Shown here one piece after another: positions 42,655 to 50,750 of a stretch of 54,588 bases of DNA. The stretch's first letter is position 1. Every line of letters begins with the position of its first letter. The notes beneath the pieces are model-generated. The model was not told the DNA's origin, made no database searches, and saw only the letters and a program-made list of their open reading frames with translations. Source of the stretch: GCA-002282575 sp964646525 (GTDB taxonomy: Bacteria > Pseudomonadota > Gammaproteobacteria > Thiomicrospirales > Thiomicrospiraceae); the NCBI GenBank assembly GCA_964646525.1, contig CAZYER010000005.1, positions 1-54,588 on the forward strand. Reading direction: 5' to 3'. The position numbers and the translations under genes are program-made.

Positions 42655-43278
42655 GTGATTAACCGTTTGATTGGCTTAATGCTATGTGTCGCTACTTGGC
42701 AAGCGTGGGCTGTAGCACCTGAAGTGGAAAAAGCATTGGATAGCATGACCAGTTATGAGGCTGAATTCACGCAAGTGGTGAAAGAAGCGCAAGGGTTTCG
42801 TGAGGAAAAATCATCGGGTAAGGTATGGGTGCAGCGTCCCGGTAAGTTTAACTGGCGCTACGATAAAGGCCCACAAAAAATGGATATCGTGGCCGATGGT
42901 GTCAATTTATGGATTTATCAACCAGCATTGGCGCAGGTGATGGTTTATGCCATGTCAGAAATCGAAAAAGACTTACCGATTAGTTGGTTAGCCAGCAGTC
43001 AGCCGATAGCTAAACGCTATAACACACGCAGATTAGAAGACAGAGGTGATGGCCTGATGTGGTTTGATTTGCAAAACAAGAAAGGTGGCACGCAAGAGAT
43101 TGCTTTCATTGAATTGGCATTACAAGGTGACGTCATGAAAGAAGTGGTCATTACAGGCTCGGACGGTAAAGAAACACGTGTGAGTTTTAAAGGCGCAAAA
43201 CGCAATATAGCCATCAATCCAAGTCAGTTTGAATATCGTCCAGCCCCCAACATTGATATTATTGGTACGCCCCAATAA
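42655..43278 (+). CDS. lolA: outer-membrane lipoprotein carrier protein LolA
   Basis: Periplasmic shuttle that takes lipoproteins from LolCDE to the outer membrane. 207 residues from the GTG at 42655 (AAAGGAAT upstream): signal peptide MINRLIGLMLCVATWQAWA, likely cut before VAPEVEKAL, then ASSMxSYEAEFTQVVK-like strands (SMTSYEAEFTQVVK), SSGKVWVQRPGKFNWRYDKG and VADGVNLWIYQPALAQVMVY. Its stop overlaps the rarA start by one base. Confidence 0.93.
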   Translation: MINRLIGLMLCVATWQAWAVAPEVEKALDSMTSYEAEFTQVVKEAQGFREEKSSGKVWVQRPGKFNWRYDKGPQKMDIVADGVNLWIYQPALAQVMVYAMSEIEKDLPISWLASSQPIAKRYNTRRLEDRGDGLMWFDLQNKKGGTQEIAFIELALQGDVMKEVVITGSDGKETRVSFKGAKRNIAINPSQFEYRPAPNIDIIGTPQ

Positions 43279-44609
43279 TGATTCCGACTGCGCCTTTAGC
43301 GGAACGGCTTCGTGCGCGTCACTTGCATGAGGTGTTAGGACAGCAACACCTGTTAGCTTCGGGTAAGCCCTTAGCGCAAATGTTGGCTAAAGGGCGCTTG
43401 CAATCGATGATTCTTTGGGGACCTCCGGGTACAGGAAAAACGAGTTTAGCGCGTTTGCTCGCTGAAGCCTCTGGTACGCACTGGCGAGCTATTTCAGCGG
43501 TTCATGACGGTGTTAAAGAAATTAAGCGCATGATTGACGAGGCTAAGGCTGATCAGTTGCTGGGGCAACGCTCTGTACTGTTTGTCGATGAAATTCATCG
43601 CTTTAACAAAGCCCAGCAAGATGCATTATTACCAGTCGTCGAAAGTGGTTTACTCACCCTCATTGGTGCTACTACAGAAAATCCTTCCTTTGCTTTAAAC
43701 AATGCCTTATTGTCTCGCGCGCGCGTGTATGTACTAAAATCACTCACGACAACTGAATTGGTTCAGTTGCTAGAACGAGGGCTAGAACACTTAATGCAGG
43801 AGCAAGGATGGAGAAGTCTCAAGCTTGAGCCAACAGCGCAACCTTGGGTGCTTGCTTATGCCGATGGTGATGGTCGAAAGTTGCTGAATCTAGTCGAGCA
43901 GCTGGCTGATTTTGCCGAGGCAGATGAGGAAAATCCTGATAGTATGTTCATTTCCGCTGAAGCGGTCAAAGTCGCTTTATCGGGAGGTCAAGTGCGGCGT
44001 TTTGATCGTGAAGGCGAGCAGTTTTATGACCAAATATCCGCTTTGCATAAAGCGGTACGGGGTTCATCTGTCGATGCCGCTTTGTACTGGTTTGCACGTA
44101 TGTTAGATGGTGGTTGTGATCCACTGTATTTGGCGCGTCGTTTGGTGCGTATGGCCAGCGAGGAGATTGCTAATGCCGATCCTCGTGCTTTAACGGTAGC
44201 CTTAGATGCACTGAATGCTTATCAATTGTTGGGTAGTCCCGAAGGTGAGTTGGCTCTAGCGCAAGCGGTAACTTATTTGGCAACCGCTCCTAAGTCAAAT
44301 GCGGTTTATAGTGCGTATAAATCGGTACGTAAAGCCGTGTCAACTATGCCCAGTCATGACGTACCCTTGCATTTGCGCAATGCGCCTACACGGTTAATGG
44401 CGAGTTTAGATTATGGCAAGGGTTACCGTTACGCGCATGACGAGCCTCATGCCTATGCGGCGAGTGAGCGTTATTTTCCCGATGCCTTAGCCGATCAACC
44501 ACCTGTTTTTTATCAACCTGTTGATAGAGGCTATGAACAGACGATTCGTCAACGTATGGCATTTTGGCAGAGTTTAGATAATGAACAGCAAGGAGTGAAC
44601 CCATCATGA
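43278..44609 (+). CDS. rarA: replication-associated recombination protein RarA (MgsA)
   Basis: AAA ATPase of the clamp-loader family acting on stalled forks. 443 residues: Walker A WGPPGTGKTS (48-56), Walker B SVLFVDEIHRFNKAQQD, sensor GATTENPSFALNNALLSR, and the C-terminal helical tetramerisation domain with GCDPLYLARRLVRMASEEI, VTYLATAPKSNAVY and HLRNAPTRLMASLDYGKGY. TAATG coupling to lolA; ATG overlap with crcB. Confidence 0.95.
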   Translation: MIPTAPLAERLRARHLHEVLGQQHLLASGKPLAQMLAKGRLQSMILWGPPGTGKTSLARLLAEASGTHWRAISAVHDGVKEIKRMIDEAKADQLLGQRSVLFVDEIHRFNKAQQDALLPVVESGLLTLIGATTENPSFALNNALLSRARVYVLKSLTTTELVQLLERGLEHLMQEQGWRSLKLEPTAQPWVLAYADGDGRKLLNLVEQLADFAEADEENPDSMFISAEAVKVALSGGQVRRFDREGEQFYDQISALHKAVRGSSVDAALYWFARMLDGGCDPLYLARRLVRMASEEIANADPRALTVALDALNAYQLLGSPEGELALAQAVTYLATAPKSNAVYSAYKSVRKAVSTMPSHDVPLHLRNAPTRLMASLDYGKGYRYAHDEPHAYAASERYFPDALADQPPVFYQPVDRGYEQTIRQRMAFWQSLDNEQQGVNPS

Positions 44610-45004
44610 TGTCTTTCAGTGCCTTAACTGCTGTGGCATTGGGTGGTGCGGCTGGATCCGTGCTTCGCTATTGGCTTGCACACCAAGTCAATCTCGTTAT
44701 GGGGGTCGGTGGTTTTGCTTGGGGGACTTTTACCGTAAATGCCTTAGGTGGCTTTGCCATCGGTTTTACTTTAATTGCCTTGCAAGAATGGCTGCACGCT
44801 GATCCGATATGGCGTTTATTGCTGGTGATTGGTTTTTTAGGTGGTTTTACCACTTTTTCGAGCTTTTCTTGGGATACTTATACCTTGTGGATGAATGGTA
44901 AACATGGATTAGCAGCGTTAAATGTATTGGCGAATGTAGCTTTTTCCTTAGTTGGCACTGCGCTTGGCGTCGGCATAGCAAGATATCTACACCCGTTGAA
45001 TTAA
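44606..45004 (+). CDS. crcB: fluoride channel CrcB (Fluc)
   Basis: Small dual-topology membrane protein that exports fluoride. 132 residues with four hydrophobic helices and the family signatures GGAAGSVLRYWL, WGTFTVNALGGFAIGF and GGFTTFSSFSWDTYTL, the last lining the ion path. The first of two adjacent ATGs overlaps the rarA stop (ATGA), with AAGGAG 10 nt upstream. No fluoride riboswitch is visible upstream; the gene is translated from the rarA message. Confidence 0.93.
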   Translation: MMSFSALTAVALGGAAGSVLRYWLAHQVNLVMGVGGFAWGTFTVNALGGFAIGFTLIALQEWLHADPIWRLLLVIGFLGGFTTFSSFSWDTYTLWMNGKHGLAALNVLANVAFSLVGTALGVGIARYLHPLN

Positions 45005-45008
45005 TGTT

Positions 45009-46142
45009 ATGAAACCATTTAAAGATGCAACAACTGGTTGGCCGAGTTTTTGGCTGCAAGGCCAGCAGCCACCTTGGTGGACGAGAGCATTGGAATGGCT
45101 TTATTGTGCAGTGGTTGCCATTAAACGTTGGGCTTATCGTGTTGGACTGAAAAAAGCGACGCGTCTGCCTGTGCCAGTGTTGGTGGTGGGTAATAGGGTG
45201 GTTGGTGGTACGGGTAAAACACCCCTAATTATGGCGCTAATTCCCTTATTGCAGGCACAAGGCTGGCGTGTTGGTATCGTCAGTCGAGGGTACGGACGAC
45301 GTGATCAAAGCATTCGCGCGGTAACGGTAGATGCTACCAGCGAACAGGTTGGTGATGAGCCTTTGTTACTGTGGCAAAGCTTGCAGGTGCCAGTATGGGT
45401 AGGCAGTGATCGGGTGGCGGTGGCACAGGCGTTGTTAGAGGCTCATTCGGTGGATGTGATTGTTTCTGATGATGGTTGGCAACATTGGTCTTTAGGACGA
45501 GATTGGGTGATTGAAGTGGTCGATGCCGATAAAGGTTACGGTAACGGACATTGTTTACCAGCAGGTCCGTTACGCGAAACTGAAAATGCCTTGCCCTTGC
45601 CTGATTTAACCCTTTACAATGGTCGTGATTTTGTCTTAAAACCCATTGCATGGCAGAATGTGCATAGCCAGCAGCGCATTGCCTTAACCGACTTGTCGGG
45701 TGAGGTGGTGGCGATGGCGGGGATTGGTCATCCACAGCGTTTTTTTGCTAGCTTAACATCGATGGGCTTGACCCTGAAAGCATCACACGCGTTGGCAGAT
45801 CATCAAACATTGGATGCAGCAAGTTTGGCTGAAATAGATGATGGCGTAACGCCGTTAGTGATGACGATGAAAGATGCAGTGCGTTGTCAAGATTTTGCTC
45901 AACCTCACTGGTGGGCACTGGTGGTAGAAACCGAGTTAGACACATCTTTGTTACAACCGATGCTTGAACGCCTAACACAGCGACTTAAACACAGCGACTT
46001 AANNNNNNNNNNNNNNNNNNNNNNNNNNNNNNNNNNNNNNNNNNNNNNNNNNNNNNNNNNNNNNNNNNNNNNNNNNNNNNNNNNNNNNNNNNNNNNNNNN
46101 NNAACACAGCGACTTAAACACAGCGACTTAATAGAGAGATAA
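45009..46142 (+). CDS. lpxK: tetraacyldisaccharide 4'-kinase LpxK, C-terminus broken by assembly gap
   Basis: Phosphorylates the lipid A disaccharide at the 4-prime position, on the cytoplasmic face of the inner membrane. About 330 residues are readable: an amphipathic start (WPSFWLQGQQPPWW), P-loop VVGGTGKTPLIM near 63-73, SRGYGR, VGDEPLLLWQ, ILSDDGWQHW-type motif (VSDDGWQHWSLGRD) and CLPAGPLRE. Near the end the coding sequence enters 14-bp repeats at 45975 and a 100-N gap (46003-46102). If the contig ends simply overlap, the protein ends QRLKHSDLIER at the TAA 46140-46142. msbA, often upstream, is absent. Confidence 0.88.
   Translation: MKPFKDATTGWPSFWLQGQQPPWWTRALEWLYCAVVAIKRWAYRVGLKKATRLPVPVLVVGNRVVGGTGKTPLIMALIPLLQAQGWRVGIVSRGYGRRDQSIRAVTVDATSEQVGDEPLLLWQSLQVPVWVGSDRVAVAQALLEAHSVDVIVSDDGWQHWSLGRDWVIEVVDADKGYGNGHCLPAGPLRETENALPLPDLTLYNGRDFVLKPIAWQNVHSQQRIALTDLSGEVVAMAGIGHPQRFFASLTSMGLTLKASHALADHQTLDAASLAEIDDGVTPLVMTMKDAVRCQDFAQPHWWALVVETELDTSLLQPMLERLTQRLKHSDLXXXXXXXXXXXXXXXXXXXXXXXXXXXXXXXXXXTQRLKHSDLIER
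45975..46131. repeat. 14-bp tandem repeat interrupted by assembly gap
   Basis: The unit ACACAGCGACTTAA occurs twice before and twice after a run of exactly 100 N (46003-46102). The 29 bases just before the gap (45974-46002) are identical to the 29 just after it (46103-46131). Either the two contigs overlap and were not merged, or a longer tandem array is missing. The unit length is not a multiple of three, so copy number sets the lpxK C-terminus. Confidence 0.8.
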
Positions 46143-46146
46143 CCTA

Positions 46147-46356
46147 ATGGATAAGCGATTACTGGCAATTTTGGTCTGTCCTGCCAATAAAACATCCTTG
46201 CATTATGATACCAGCAAGCAAGAGCTGATTTCTTTGTCTGCGGGTTTGGCTTATCCCATTCGTGACGGTATTCCGATTTTGTTGGTGCACGAAGCAAGAA
46301 CATTATCACTCGAAGAAGCGGAAGGGTATCGTAAACAAACGCAGGTCACAGCATGA
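46147..46356 (+). CDS. Trm112-like protein (YcaR/UPF0434)
   Basis: A 69-residue protein, MDKRLLAILVCPANKTSLHY, with the YcaR core AYPIRDGIPILLVHEAR. Trm112-family members act as small partners of methyltransferases or fold near lipid A genes; the function of bacterial YcaR is unknown. It keeps a single cysteine (VCPANK), so it is not the zinc form. Position between lpxK and kdsB is highly conserved, which makes the identity firm. It overlaps the kdsB start by 4 nt (ATGA). Confidence 0.9.
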   Translation: MDKRLLAILVCPANKTSLHYDTSKQELISLSAGLAYPIRDGIPILLVHEARTLSLEEAEGYRKQTQVTA

Positions 46357-47120
46357 AGCCGGTGGTGTTAATTCCAGCACGTTTGCAATCGTCACGTTTA
46401 CCCAATAAGCCTCTGGCTGATATTGCCGGAAAACCGATGGTTTGGCATGTTTGGCAACGTGCTTTAGAAGCGAATGTGGGGCGTGTTGTCATTGCCACCG
46501 ATAGTGAGCAAATTGAACAAATCATGTCGCAGTTGGGTGCAGAAGTGGTGATGACGCGGGCCGATCACACCTCAGGCACGGAACGTTTGGCAGAGGCATC
46601 GCGCTTACTCGCTTTGAGTGATGAGACGCCTGTGGTCAACGTGCAGGGTGATGAACCGCTGATTGCACCGGCAGTGATTCAACAAATTGCGGCTTTGCTG
46701 GCGCAACATCCGCAAGCATCCATGGCGAGCCTATGGGAGCCCATTCATACTGCAACACAGTTAATGAACCCTAACTTTGTTAAGGTTGTTACTGATCAGC
46801 AAGGTTATGCCTTAACTTTTTCCCGCTCGCCCATTCCTTGGCATCGTGATTTATTTGGTAGCGAACTACATGCTGATACGGAGTTACCTAAAGGTGTGCC
46901 TTTTTGTCGTCATCTGGGCATTTATGCTTATTCTGCTGGATTTTTGCGTCAGTATGCACAATGGCCAGCATCTGAAATGGAATGCATAGAAGCCTTAGAG
47001 CAGTTAAGGGTGTTGTGGAATGGGCATAAGATTGTCTTAGCAGAGGCCTGTCAGCCAACTCATGCGGGCGTGGACACCCCTGAAGACTTAGCAAGGGTTA
47101 GAGCCGTTTTAATTCGCTGA
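46353..47120 (+). CDS. kdsB: 3-deoxy-manno-octulosonate cytidylyltransferase
   Basis: Activates KDO as CMP-KDO for lipopolysaccharide inner-core synthesis. 255 residues: PARLQSSRLPNKPLADIAGK, VVIATDSEQI, VMTRADHTSGTERLAE, NVQGDEPLI, FSRSPIPWHRD, HLGIYAYSAGFLRQYAQWPA and the final HAGVDTPEDLARVRAVL. Length normal. It ends the core lpxK group; the restriction locus begins 155 bp further on. Confidence 0.96.
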   Translation: MKPVVLIPARLQSSRLPNKPLADIAGKPMVWHVWQRALEANVGRVVIATDSEQIEQIMSQLGAEVVMTRADHTSGTERLAEASRLLALSDETPVVNVQGDEPLIAPAVIQQIAALLAQHPQASMASLWEPIHTATQLMNPNFVKVVTDQQGYALTFSRSPIPWHRDLFGSELHADTELPKGVPFCRHLGIYAYSAGFLRQYAQWPASEMECIEALEQLRVLWNGHKIVLAEACQPTHAGVDTPEDLARVRAVLIR

Positions 47121-47196
47121 AACGTTGTTATAGTTTATCGTGCTAACAACTGCGTATGGTAATAGAATATATCATGATTTGAGGCGGTGATCTGCT

Positions 47197-47241
47197 TTAA
47201 TGTGACTCACATTAACCAACGAGCATTGCTTCTGCTAAAAT
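47197..47241 (+). promoter_or_regulatory. hsdM promoter with overlapping perfect palindrome
   Basis: TTAATGTGA-C-TCACATTAA (47197-47215) is a 19-bp perfect palindrome. It overlaps a -35-like TTAACC (47212-47217) that is 18 bp from a TAAAAT -10 (47236-47241). A protein bound there would block polymerase, so this looks like the control switch of the restriction operon. The half-site TGTGA recalls CRP, but the one-base spacing is wrong for CRP. Confidence 0.6.
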
Positions 47242-47274
47242 AAGCCCATCAATCACCAATGGATAGTGTTAACG

Positions 47275-48837
47275 ATGGGCGAAGAACAGAAAAAACAACT
47301 CGAACAACAGCTTTGGAACATTGCCAATACGCTTCGTGGCAAAATGGACGCTGACGAGTTCCGTGACTACATCCTTGGCTTTATCTTCTACAAATACCTG
47401 TCCGAAAAAATGGAAAGCTACGCCGATGCGATTTTGGCGGAAGACGACATCGACTATCTCAGCTTGCACGAGCAAACTGAACAAGGACAAGAATACTTAG
47501 AAGCCATTCGTGAAGAATCCATTGAGCAGCTTGGTTTCTTCTTAAAGCCTTCCGAACTTTTTAGCAGTGTGGCTGCGCGTGGTAATGGCGATAGCAATAA
47601 CTTCATTCTCGAAGACTTGACCAAAATTCTGCGCAATATCGAACAAAGCACCATGGGGCATGAAAGTGAGGATGACTTTGAGGGTTTGTTTGCTGATATG
47701 GATTTAACCAGCGCTAAGTTGGGTAAGACCGAAGAACAAAAGAATACGCTGATTGCCAAGGTGTTGTTTCACCTCGACCAGATTAACTTTCAACTCAGTA
47801 ACACAGAACGAGATTTATTAGGCGATGCTTACGAATACCTGATCGCTCAGTTTGCCAGTGGTGCAGGCAAGAAAGCAGGGGAGTTTTACACGCCTCAACA
47901 AGTGTCAAAAATCTTAGCCAAGTTAGTGACCAACGGTAAAACCAAGCTCAAATCGGTGTATGACCCGACTTGCGGTTCGGGTTCACTGTTGTTGCGTGTC
48001 GCTAAAGAAGTGCAAGAAGTGAGCAACTTCTACGGTCAAGAAATGAACCGCACCACTTACAACCTTGCGCGTATGAATATGATTATGCACGATGTGCATT
48101 ACCGAAAATTCGATCTGAAACAAGAAGACACCTTAGAACATCCTCAGCACAGTGATAAACGCTTTGAAGCCATTGTCGCCAACCCGCCATTTTCGGCCAA
48201 TTGGACGGCCAATCCGCTACATTTAAGCGACGACCGCTTTAGTCAGTATGGCGTGCTTGCGCCTTCGTCTAAAGCCGATTTTGCCTTTGTTCAGCACATG
48301 CTTTACCAGTTAGATGAAAATGGTACGATGGCAGTAGTGTTACCGCATGGCGTGTTATTCCGTGGCGGTGCAGAAGGTAAAATTCGCCAGTATCTGATTG
48401 AAAACAAAAACTACCTTGATGCGGTGATTGGCTTGCCAGCCAATATCTTTTACGGAACCAGTATCCCCACCTGTATTTTGGTGTTCAAAAAATGCCGAGA
48501 AGACAGCGAGCATGTGTTGTTTATTGATGCTTCTAACGATTTTGATAAGGTGAAAAACCAAAACCAATTATCCGATGCGCACGTACAGAAAATCATCAGT
48601 ACCTACCAGCAACGAGTCAGTATCGAAAAATACAGTCATCTTGCCAGTATGGAAGAGATTAAGGGCAATGACTACAACCTAAATATCCCGCGCTATGTCG
48701 ATACCTTTGAAGCCGAAGCAGCCATTGACCTAACCGACGTTGCCAAAAAGCTCAAAGCCATTGATGCGGATATGATCGCCACCGATGCCGACATTGCCCA
48801 ATACTGCCAACAGCTTGGCATTGCTGCGCCGTTTTGA
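47275..48837 (+). CDS. hsdM: type I DNA methyltransferase HsdM, type IC-like
   Basis: N6-adenine methylase that, with HsdS, modifies host DNA and forms part of the restriction complex. About 520 residues: MGEEQKKQLEQQLWNIANTL and LGFIFYKYLSEKMESYA at the N-terminus, KKAGEFYTPQQVSKILAKLV, SAM motif I DPTCGSGSLL, catalytic NPPFSANW, and the C-terminal DYNLNIPRYVDTF. No frameshift. ATG 47275 fits the family start; an in-frame GTG at 47266 is possible. It differs clearly from the pseudogene at 1400-2347. Confidence 0.96.
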   Translation: MGEEQKKQLEQQLWNIANTLRGKMDADEFRDYILGFIFYKYLSEKMESYADAILAEDDIDYLSLHEQTEQGQEYLEAIREESIEQLGFFLKPSELFSSVAARGNGDSNNFILEDLTKILRNIEQSTMGHESEDDFEGLFADMDLTSAKLGKTEEQKNTLIAKVLFHLDQINFQLSNTERDLLGDAYEYLIAQFASGAGKKAGEFYTPQQVSKILAKLVTNGKTKLKSVYDPTCGSGSLLLRVAKEVQEVSNFYGQEMNRTTYNLARMNMIMHDVHYRKFDLKQEDTLEHPQHSDKRFEAIVANPPFSANWTANPLHLSDDRFSQYGVLAPSSKADFAFVQHMLYQLDENGTMAVVLPHGVLFRGGAEGKIRQYLIENKNYLDAVIGLPANIFYGTSIPTCILVFKKCREDSEHVLFIDASNDFDKVKNQNQLSDAHVQKIISTYQQRVSIEKYSHLASMEEIKGNDYNLNIPRYVDTFEAEAAIDLTDVAKKLKAIDADMIATDADIAQYCQQLGIAAPF

Positions 48838-48850
48838 AGGAAGTAACATA

Positions 48851-49270
48851 ATGACTGATACGCTTAATTTAACATCATTGCAAAAAGCGGTGACATCTTT
48901 CCATAGGGCATTAGCTGAATTTGAAAAAGATACGGACAATGAGTTTGTGAGGGATTCCTGTATTCAACGCTTTGAATACTGTTATGACTTGTCAACCAAG
49001 ATGATTAAACGACATTTGAGCAATATTTCAGAAAATCCAAGTGCTATCAACGAGATGACCTTTCAACAAGTCATTAGAGAGGCTTATACCAAAGGGGTGA
49101 TCAAACACAGTTGGGATAAGTGGAGTGAATACCGAGACGACCGCAATGCTACTTCGCATGGTTATGATGAAGAACGGGCTAAAGTGGTGGTTGCCAGTAT
49201 TGTGGTATTTTATGAAGAAGTGTCTTTTTTGCTTGAGCAATTGCAGGGGTTTTATGAAACTTCTGTTTGA
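48851..49270 (+). CDS. HEPN-domain toxin, nucleotidyltransferase substrate-binding type (HI0074-like)
   Basis: A 139-residue helical protein of the HEPN fold, class of nucleotidyltransferase substrate-binding proteins. The HEPN ribonuclease motif RX4HXY is complete: Arg98, His103 and Tyr105 in RNATSHGY. In HepT/MntA systems the toxin is an RNase, silenced when the MNT antitoxin adds AMP to that Tyr; the present protein is more HI0074-like than HepT (DUF86), so the same chemistry is inferred. AAGGAAG lies 7 nt before the ATG, and its stop overlaps the antitoxin start by 17 nt. It sits between hsdM and hsdS. Confidence 0.85.
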   Translation: MTDTLNLTSLQKAVTSFHRALAEFEKDTDNEFVRDSCIQRFEYCYDLSTKMIKRHLSNISENPSAINEMTFQQVIREAYTKGVIKHSWDKWSEYRDDRNATSHGYDEERAKVVVASIVVFYEEVSFLLEQLQGFYETSV

Positions 49271-50401
49271 TGTCACCGCGGCGGAGTATCAGATCGTTCG
49301 AGATGTATTAGCTACGCATTTGGGAGATGAGTGCCATGTTTGGGTATTTGGTAGCCGAGCGAAAAACACCGCACGCTTTAACTCCGATTTGGATTTAGCG
49401 ATTGAATGTACTCATCCTTTGTCGAAGCAAGCACTGATTGCGTTAAATGAAGCCTTTGATGAGGCTAAACTGGCTTTTTCGGTGGATGTGGTTGACTTGC
49501 AAAGTGTAGAGCCTTTCTTTAAAAGCATTATTGACAGTCAGAAAGTGGTTTTTCCATTGTCGCATCGTGTGCCACAACTGCGCTTTCCTGAGTTTAGTGG
49601 GGAGTGGGATTATGGCAATATGCAGAATTTAATAAATAGCCTTGATGCAGGGGTTAGCGTAAATTCAGTAGATGAGCCCGCACAGTTAGAAGAACTGGCT
49701 ATTTTAAAAACCAGTTGTGTTACGAATGGTTTTTTTAATATTGCAGAGAATAAAAAGGTTATTGAACAATCTGAAATGGATAGGCTCAAAGAGCCTGTTT
49801 GTGCTGGAACAATTATTATTAGTAGGATGAATACGCCTAATCTTGTCGGTGCAAATGCTTACGTGGCATCTGATTTTAAGAACGTTTTTTTGCCCGATAG
49901 GTTATGGGCTGCAAAAGTTTCAATAAAAGCATCGTCTCGTTGGGTGTCCTTTCTAACAGGTTCTCCCAAAATAAGGGCTTTAATTTCTGCAAGAGCTACT
50001 GGTACAAGTGACTCTATGAAGAATATTACCAAAACAGATGTAATGGGATTACCTGTATTTTATCCCTCCCTCCCCGAACAAACCAAAATCGCCGCTTTTC
50101 TCTCCGCTGTTGACACCAAAATCGACCAACTGACGCAAAAGAAAGCCCTACTCGATACCTACAAAAAAGGCGCCATGCAACAGATTTTCAGCCAACAAAT
50201 CCGTTTTACGCCCGATGAGGGCGGGGAATACCCTGAGTGGGAAGAGAGGAAGTTGGGGGAGGTNNNNNNNNNNNNNNNNNNNNNNNNNNNNNNNNNNNNN
50301 NNNNNNNNNNNNNNNNNNNNNNNNNNNNNNNNNNNNNNNNNNNNNNNNNNNNNNNNNNNNNNNCATTTAAGAAGGGTCTGCTTCAGCAGATGTTTGTGTA
50401 G
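49254..50401 (+). CDS. hsdS: fusion: MNT nucleotidyltransferase antitoxin and HsdS specificity subunit (gapped)
   Basis: A single open frame with two parts. Residues 1-101 form a small MNT-fold nucleotidyltransferase with GSRAKN (33-38), the GSX10DXD catalytic motif (Gly33-Ser34, Asp45, Asp47) and Asp78. Without a break, residues 102 onward give HsdS: SHRVPQLRFPEFSGEWDYG starts the first target-recognition domain, and SLPEQTKIAAFLSAVDTKID the central conserved helix, then YPEWEERKLGE begins the second domain. A 100-N gap (50264-50363) follows; after it AFKKGLLQQMFV is the HsdS end, stop 50399-50401. No stop, start with SD or frameshift separates the parts. AGGGG precedes ATG 49254. Confidence 0.85.
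50264..50363. other. assembly gap of 100 N inside hsdS
   Basis: A standard-length placeholder lies where the second target-recognition domain and second conserved repeat of HsdS should be. A normal second half needs roughly 500 bp or more, so real sequence is missing and 100 N is not its true size. The two conserved repeats of hsdS commonly break assemblies. Confidence 0.9.
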
Positions 50402-50405
50402 TATT

Positions 50406-50441
50406 GTGGTATTTAATGTATAATTTTACATAAAATACCAC
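50406..50441. promoter_or_regulatory. operator palindrome of the Phd-RelE pair
   Basis: GTGGTATTTAATGTA and its complement (14 of 15 positions) flank six bases, TAATTT, just downstream of the hsdS stop and 21 bp before the antitoxin ATG. A -10-like TATAAT is embedded (50419-50424). This is a typical autorepression site for a Phd/YefM complex. Confidence 0.65.
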
Positions 50442-50462
50442 GTAACACTATGAGGATAAGCC

Positions 50463-50750
50463 ATGATTACCTATGCCGCCAATGAACTGATTGCTTCTTC
50501 TGAACTGGTGAAAAAGTTTGGTTCGTATTTGTCACAGGTGAAAGAAAGCTCGGTAACCAAGTTGGCCATTTTGCGCAATAACAAAGTAGAAGCCGTGCTG
50601 GTTTCTAAAGAAGAATACGAAAAAATGGCAGAAGCACTTAAAAAAGTGCAGAGTGCTGAACTTATGCTGTCCATTCAACAGGGCATGGATGATGTAAAAC
50701 AGGGCAAGGTACAACCTATCGAATCGCTGTGGGATGCTTTGGATGATTGA
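50463..50750 (+). CDS. Phd/YefM-family antitoxin
   Basis: A 95-residue antitoxin. The N-terminus resembles Phd/YefM DNA-binding folds (ITYAANELIASSELVKKFGS, then YLSQVKESSVTKLAILRNNK and VEAVLVSKEEYEKMAEALKK), and the acidic C-terminal part DDVKQGKVQPIESLWDALDD would neutralise the toxin. The ATG follows GAGGAT by 5 nt, and the stop overlaps the toxin start by 8 nt. It is the second toxin-antitoxin pair in this restriction operon. Confidence 0.85.
   Translation: MITYAANELIASSELVKKFGSYLSQVKESSVTKLAILRNNKVEAVLVSKEEYEKMAEALKKVQSAELMLSIQQGMDDVKQGKVQPIESLWDALDD

Noticed and set aside
44560..44606. Fluoride riboswitch ahead of crcB
   Set aside because: crcB starts inside the end of rarA and no separate leader exists.
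47200..47215. CRP site upstream of hsdM
   Set aside because: TGTGA and TCACA are separated by one base, not six, so it is not a CRP site despite the half-site match.
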